Source: Plectrocnemia conspersa (lineage: Eukaryota; Arthropoda; Insecta; Trichoptera; Polycentropodidae). Taken from it: a DNA stretch of 64,000 bases. Positions 59,975-64,000 of this stretch are shown in pieces. The notes beneath the pieces were generated by a model. That model worked only from the letters and a program-made list of their open reading frames with translations, was not told the DNA's origin and did no database searches. The translations under genes and the position numbers were made by a program. The stretch spans positions 372,001 to 436,000 of the forward strand of contig VTFK01000361.1 of assembly GCA_009617715.1 (NCBI GenBank), in the 5' to 3' direction. Each line of letters starts with the position of its first letter. The first letter of the stretch is position 1.

Positions 59975-62900
59975 TTATAACTCGTCACGTAGAATAGTGT
60001 ATCTGTTTTTAGATGGTGCTAATTTCTTAAAGGTTGATTCTGGAGGATGTGTCGTCTTCTTTTCTGTAGAACCGGCAATTTGTTCAGCTTGCGCAGTCGG
60101 AGAATCGGGACCATAATGGAACTCTCTAAAAATAAAAAATAACATGTCATAATCATAAAAAATTGGACTTATTCATATCAAAATAATACATGCCTATGCA
60201 ATTTTCCTGAATACAAATCTTGTAAGAATTCTTTTAATACTCCTGGCTTATCCATGTCTTTAATGTCTGGGAATAAGTACATATGACGGAAAGAGTCAAT
60301 GGCTATAAGCGGCAAATCTGAGTTGCTTTTTCCGAGATGATGCAATGGATGTTCGAATTTCTTTCCATCTGCTGTTAGGAAATTGATGCTCTCTACAAAA
60401 TAAAAATGTTAATAAACCAAACGTGTTTTTATATTATTTATTCAATAACTATTTTAATACTAACGTTTTTCGCTAAGCAGCTCGTTCGTGACAAGATCGT
60501 TGTATTTTTTAACTATTTCCATATCGCCGGGAGCGTGAAAAAGAATGAGGAAAGGTAAACCTTCTTCAGTGAGTTCTTCGGCGTTTTCAAATGTAATCTC
60601 ACGCACGAACGGTACGCAATTCTCTTGCACCCAAATATTTGTTTCATCAAAGCTATTCAAATCGCCCATGAATGTGACATCCTTATCGTTTGATCGTACT
60701 TTATCTGGTCTGAACACAATTATTGGGTGACCTTAAAAAATACAAAAAAAATTTTTTTTTAAATATACATACATATATTAAATATGGCTTTTAAAATATG
60801 ATTAGTTGAAGACCCCAAGAAGGACAGAACAAATTAACTTGTCATTTATGTTGAAAATGAGTTATAATATTCATCAAACTAAGTTTCGTGTCCTTTTTTA
60901 AATTAAACACAGTTACATTCAAGAGGTGAGGAATCAGCAAGTAAAGAACATGTTAATTGTACTTGGGTCTAAATATATAAATTACGGCAAGAATTACATA
61001 GTTAGCATGTTCTCGCCATAAACATGTTTTTAACTAAATCTCGAAAATAGTTCTTCATATGTCTGATTTAATTTAATAACATGATTATTATTTTAATACA
61101 AACATATTTTTGAGCATTAAACATTTTTTATAAATAAATAATGTAGAAAACAATGGAGATAATAACATGTGGTGTTATAGAAACGATCAGTTTATAAATA
61201 AATGCCAATCGCATGACCAAGTGCTGGCTTCTGATTGGTTGATTTTATTTGTCTAGATTTGCTACATGTCTGCATTTTAAGCAACAAGAAAATGTAAAAT
61301 GAATAGTTTTGTAGATGCTCATTTAACCTACATTTCTACATATGGTAGTGTGAAAAATACGCATCACTTCTCGAAATCATAAGAATTAAAGATGTAACCT
61401 AAATCATTAGTTGGATTTCTCGGGACTTTTTATCACTCTTTTAGGGATATCTGCATTGGTTTTAAGTGGTAACCTATACAATTGACCGTTAGCTTTCGTG
61501 GTGAAATTCGATAATAAAAAAATAATTTGCGATTTTTTATTATCATAGCCAAATCACGCACAAGCGAAATACACGAGCCAACGTTTTTTTTATACTTTTT
61601 CGAGAATGTTTCTTTTCCCTGGAACTGACAATGTTTTTTTGCTGAGACATTATTTGAACAGATAAAAATAAAAAATAATATGAACAGAAAAATTTTAAAA
61701 TAACAAATGTCAGTAACATATGACCGAAAAGTTTGCACTGAAGCAAAGAATAACAAACGATACCATTTTGCGAGCCCATAATTGCTAAAATAAAAGATCG
61801 CTCACTAATCACGTTGCATAAACTTGATTGTAAGCACTTCAGAGTGTAGACGTGGCAATAAAAAAATTCACACATATTTCTGCATTCCAATATTCGTTTC
61901 AAAAATTGTCAATCGTTGCTTATTTAATTGAATGTTTACATATTTAATTGAATTTTTCATATTTCAAACGTAAATTACGGGAAATAAAGGCATAAAAGCT
62001 GGTATTAATTGTATTAAATCAGGGGTCGGCAAAAGGTGTCCTGCGAAACAAGTGTCCCGCGAGAGGTTTTTCTAATGTGGTAAAATCTTTTCAAATTGTG
62101 ATCATTGACATGTAATATTACCTCAAAATGTGCTCGAGTTGTTGTCTTTCATTTTGTAATATATTTTTACCTGCTATGTCGGGGTAATCTAAAAAGTTGT
62201 TACTTTCTTTAGCGAAATACCAACTCTTGGTGGTCAGTAAGCGTACTGTGGGTGATGGGAGTAGAAAGCAAAATATTTAATGAGCGCTGGATGAACGATT
62301 ATTTTTTATACAACACAATGGGAAACAATGCTGCTCATGTCATGAATCGATACCTGCATTCAAGACAATTTAAGAGTAATCAAAGTAAGATTTAAGAGCA
62401 TTCCTCACTAATCAAACCAAATGTTGGTCAATAGGAGGGCACAAAAACAATTAACCCTTCTCAGAAGTCAAAAATTCACGTCAAAAGCAATAAAATCGTA
62501 ACGGCGATAACACGATTATATTGCTTTTGAAGTAGATTTTTAACTTCTGAGAAGAGATAATTGTTTTTTGTGCTCTCCAATTGGTCAAAATTCAGTTTAG
62601 ATGAGCTTAATTTGATTCGCACTTATTGTAAGTCATAATATTGCTATAAAAAAATCTTATTATGAATGCTAGATAACCGAACGTTTCCACTGCGATGGCA
62701 CGATTTTATTGCTTTTGATGTGGATTCTAAACAGGGACGCCATTTGAAGGGGAGGGACAGGTAGGGACATTCCCCCCTCCTTGAATTGGACCAGAAAAAT
62801 GCATGTCATTAATTGTAATACTATGAATATTGATGAAATCGAAATATTAACGACTACTGACTGGGCCAACTTTTGCCCCCTCCCCCTAAAGAAAGCTGAA

Positions 62901-64000
62901 ATGATGTCCCTGTGACCACGTCCAAATTATGTTGCTGACTCCTGAATTGAGTGTGCTTAAATGAAACGAGTCCTCGGAAATTGCATGGAAATGGCGAAAA
63001 AACATAAATGACGGGCATGTAAAATTGGGGTTTTACTGTATTTAAAAATTTACATACATTTGTACACATGATAGTTCTAATTATAATCTTGTCTTGGGGT
63101 CTTCACTTGTCTGTTTAAGAGTTTAAATAGTTAAGTCAACATGAAAATGGTCATGAGTTGAACTTGAGTGTGATCAAGTAGACACGAGCATGGGTTAAGG
63201 TATACCTGGCTCTCTCGTTCTCAAAAGTGGCGTCTCGGCAAGATCCAATGGAAGAATTATTATATAATAAGTAAAATACTACAAGTTTCTTCAAACACCA
63301 CACAAAAGCATTATTTGTAAAATTGAAAACTCAAAATAAGGTTAGTTGTAGCTCATGGACAACTACTTCTACAATATATTATTTCAGAAATGATATAAAC
63401 AATAAACATATTATTTTTTACAAATGGCTATTTAAGAGCGCAAGGTACATAATGATTTTGCGCTAAGAATTATTTGAGTCATTTGACAATATAACACATG
63501 AACACAAGTGCAATCGATCGAAATGTTTAACCCAAAAACCAGCTTTACAAACAATTGCGACATTAACATAAATAGCTAATATATATCTGTAAGCCTATAA
63601 ACGAATCAAGCTAAATGTAAATATTTGACATAGATAATGTAAATTTTATTTACCAGGTGGGTGCATCTGTGCCGACGCGTCACCGAATCCTACGTGGAAC
63701 TGACAATCCTCCTTCATAGATGTCGCCACACGCCTAAACACGGTATACTCGGGCATGTCTCTCCTGTCAAAGTATCCGATCACCATCCGTTTATCTGATT
63801 CTAGTTCACCCAGTTCTTTTATCGTATGGAATTCTTTAATAGGATCTTCGAGTTGCTTACGAATGAAATCGGCAAACGCATCCACCGAACGTTGCCCTGG
63901 AAGAAAAATCACATCTCTGTAACAATGTTGTCGACTTTCATACCTAAATTTATCGTTATATTCACCTCTATATTCTCGTTTTGTCGGTTGGCCGTTTCTG
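59975..64000 (-). CDS. ERP44: Endoplasmic reticulum protein 44 (ERp44), 3' part
   Basis: ERp44 is a PDI-family chaperone of the early secretory pathway. It binds clients such as Ero1 and unassembled immunoglobulin or adiponectin through a reactive cysteine and returns them to the ER via KDEL receptors. Exons in transcript order: >64000-63966 (RNGQPTKREYRG), 63896-63654, 60731-60465, 60392-60194 and 60125-59975; all join in frame. The visible part covers the end of the first thioredoxin domain, then the b and b' domains (REITFENAEELTEEGLPFL is highly conserved), LIAIDSFRHMYLF, the KLHREFHYGPD tail and C-terminal RDEL. The N-terminus with the CxxS active site lies outside the window. The intron after LHR starts with GC, not GT. 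The 2.9-kb intron holds repeats. Confidence 0.95.
60126..60193 (-). other. GC-AG intron of ERp44
   Basis: Donor sequence CATAG|GCATGT and acceptor TTTTTAG|AGAG. Only this pairing restores the conserved KLHREFHYGPD reading; the nearest GT (four bases downstream) would shift the frame. The 68-bp size matches other small introns here. Confidence 0.8.
62022..62075. mobile_element. hAT-like terminus, single end
   Basis: caggggtcggcaaaaggtgt is a typical hAT terminal-repeat spelling, followed by tgcgaaacaagtgtcccgcg. No inverted partner with 8-bp duplication was found, so only one end is called. Confidence 0.4.
62416..62731 (-). mobile_element. Composite foldback element, inverted copy (module 2)
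   Basis: Palindrome at about 62416-62598 built from the same arm as 36551-36779: aaaaacaattaacccttctc and ttcacgtcaaaagcaataaa on one side, ttttattgc/tatattgcttttgaagtag and aacttctgagaagagataat on the other. It continues with ttattatgaatgctagataa and ccactgcgatggcacgattt before meeting module 1. The tail seen at 36800-37410 is absent here. Confidence 0.75.
62732..62912 (-). mobile_element. Best-preserved copy of module 1 (181 bp)
   Basis: Termini cagggacgccatttgaagg (62732) and agctgaaatgatgtccctg (ending 62912) are imperfect inverted repeats of at least 14 bp. The interior contains accagaaaaatgcatgtcat. It abuts module 2 in the same relative order as at 36307-36800 and 52933-53075. The element is noncoding. 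Confidence 0.75.
62913..63653. other. Remaining ERp44 intron sequence, nothing further seen
   Basis: No repeat or ORF beyond chance is evident. Confidence 0.4.

Larger units (their letters stand above)
60732..63653 (-). other. Large ERp44 intron
   Basis: GT (63653) to AG (60732) intron of about 2.9 kb. It hosts a composite foldback element (62416-62912) and a hAT-like terminus at 62022. Same-strand ORFs of 107 and 119 codons near 61433-61902 overlap in different frames; one has a hydrophobic N-terminal stretch but no recognisable family. Confidence 0.8.

Noticed and set aside
60545..60730. Plus-strand 61-codon ORF near 60545
   Set aside because: It is the antisense shadow of a conserved ERp44 exon.
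1..64000. Prokaryotic-style operon, defence island or prophage as the hidden system
   Set aside because: No ribosome-binding-site gene strings, no bacterial gene families; genes have introns and the repeats are eukaryotic transposons.

Overview
This is an AT-rich eukaryotic nuclear window with intron-containing genes, most likely from an arthropod and probably an insect. The reasons are short spliceosomal introns, piggyBac, hAT, pogo/Tigger, non-LTR and tRNA-SINE relics, and a compact Sp5/buttonhead-type zinc-finger gene. I cannot name the order or species.

Only three protein-coding host genes are clearly supported, and all lie on the minus strand in the right-hand quarter. (1) A two-exon Sp-family transcription factor of the buttonhead/Sp5 type (CDS 51446 to 49197, 302 codons), with a Btd box and three C2H2 fingers. 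(2) A five-exon axonemal dynein light chain 1 gene (DNAL1; 57239 to 56308, 216 codons), complete, with a possible RFX X-box just upstream. (3) The 3' part of ERp44, an ER thiol-handling chaperone (from beyond 64000 to 59975), ending in RDEL and apparently using one GC-AG intron. The three work in unrelated processes: developmental patterning, ciliary/flagellar motility and secretory-pathway quality control.

The left ~49 kb has no convincing host gene. It looks like a gene desert: AT-rich spacer alternates with about 20 islands of 150-700 bp that are richer in GC and CpG and contain homeodomain-, TCF-, CRE- and E-box-like words. I infer these may be cis-regulatory elements, possibly of the Sp gene, but this needs cross-species alignment.

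Transposable elements are the other main content. A 2.3-kb piggyBac-like element (28112-30404) is bounded by TTAA, carries long inverted arms and a broken transposase. A ZMYM1-like hAT transposase relic lies at about 16330-17060 and a pogo/Tigger relic at 1-930. Five non-LTR reverse-transcriptase fragments and three copies of a tRNA-like SINE are present. An unusual composite foldback family has copies at 36307-37410, 24110-24850 (inverted), 62416-62912 (inverted), 52933-53075, 37455-37615 and 2930-3260. Another family has ends built from 16-bp minisatellite units (25423-25540, 34453-34906, 46908-47610).

The best candidates for something undescribed are the composite foldback family, the 16-bp-unit family, the piggyBac element with nested TTAA-bounded arms, and an unrecognised 231-codon ORF at 20262-20957 that contains a strong splice-donor consensus.
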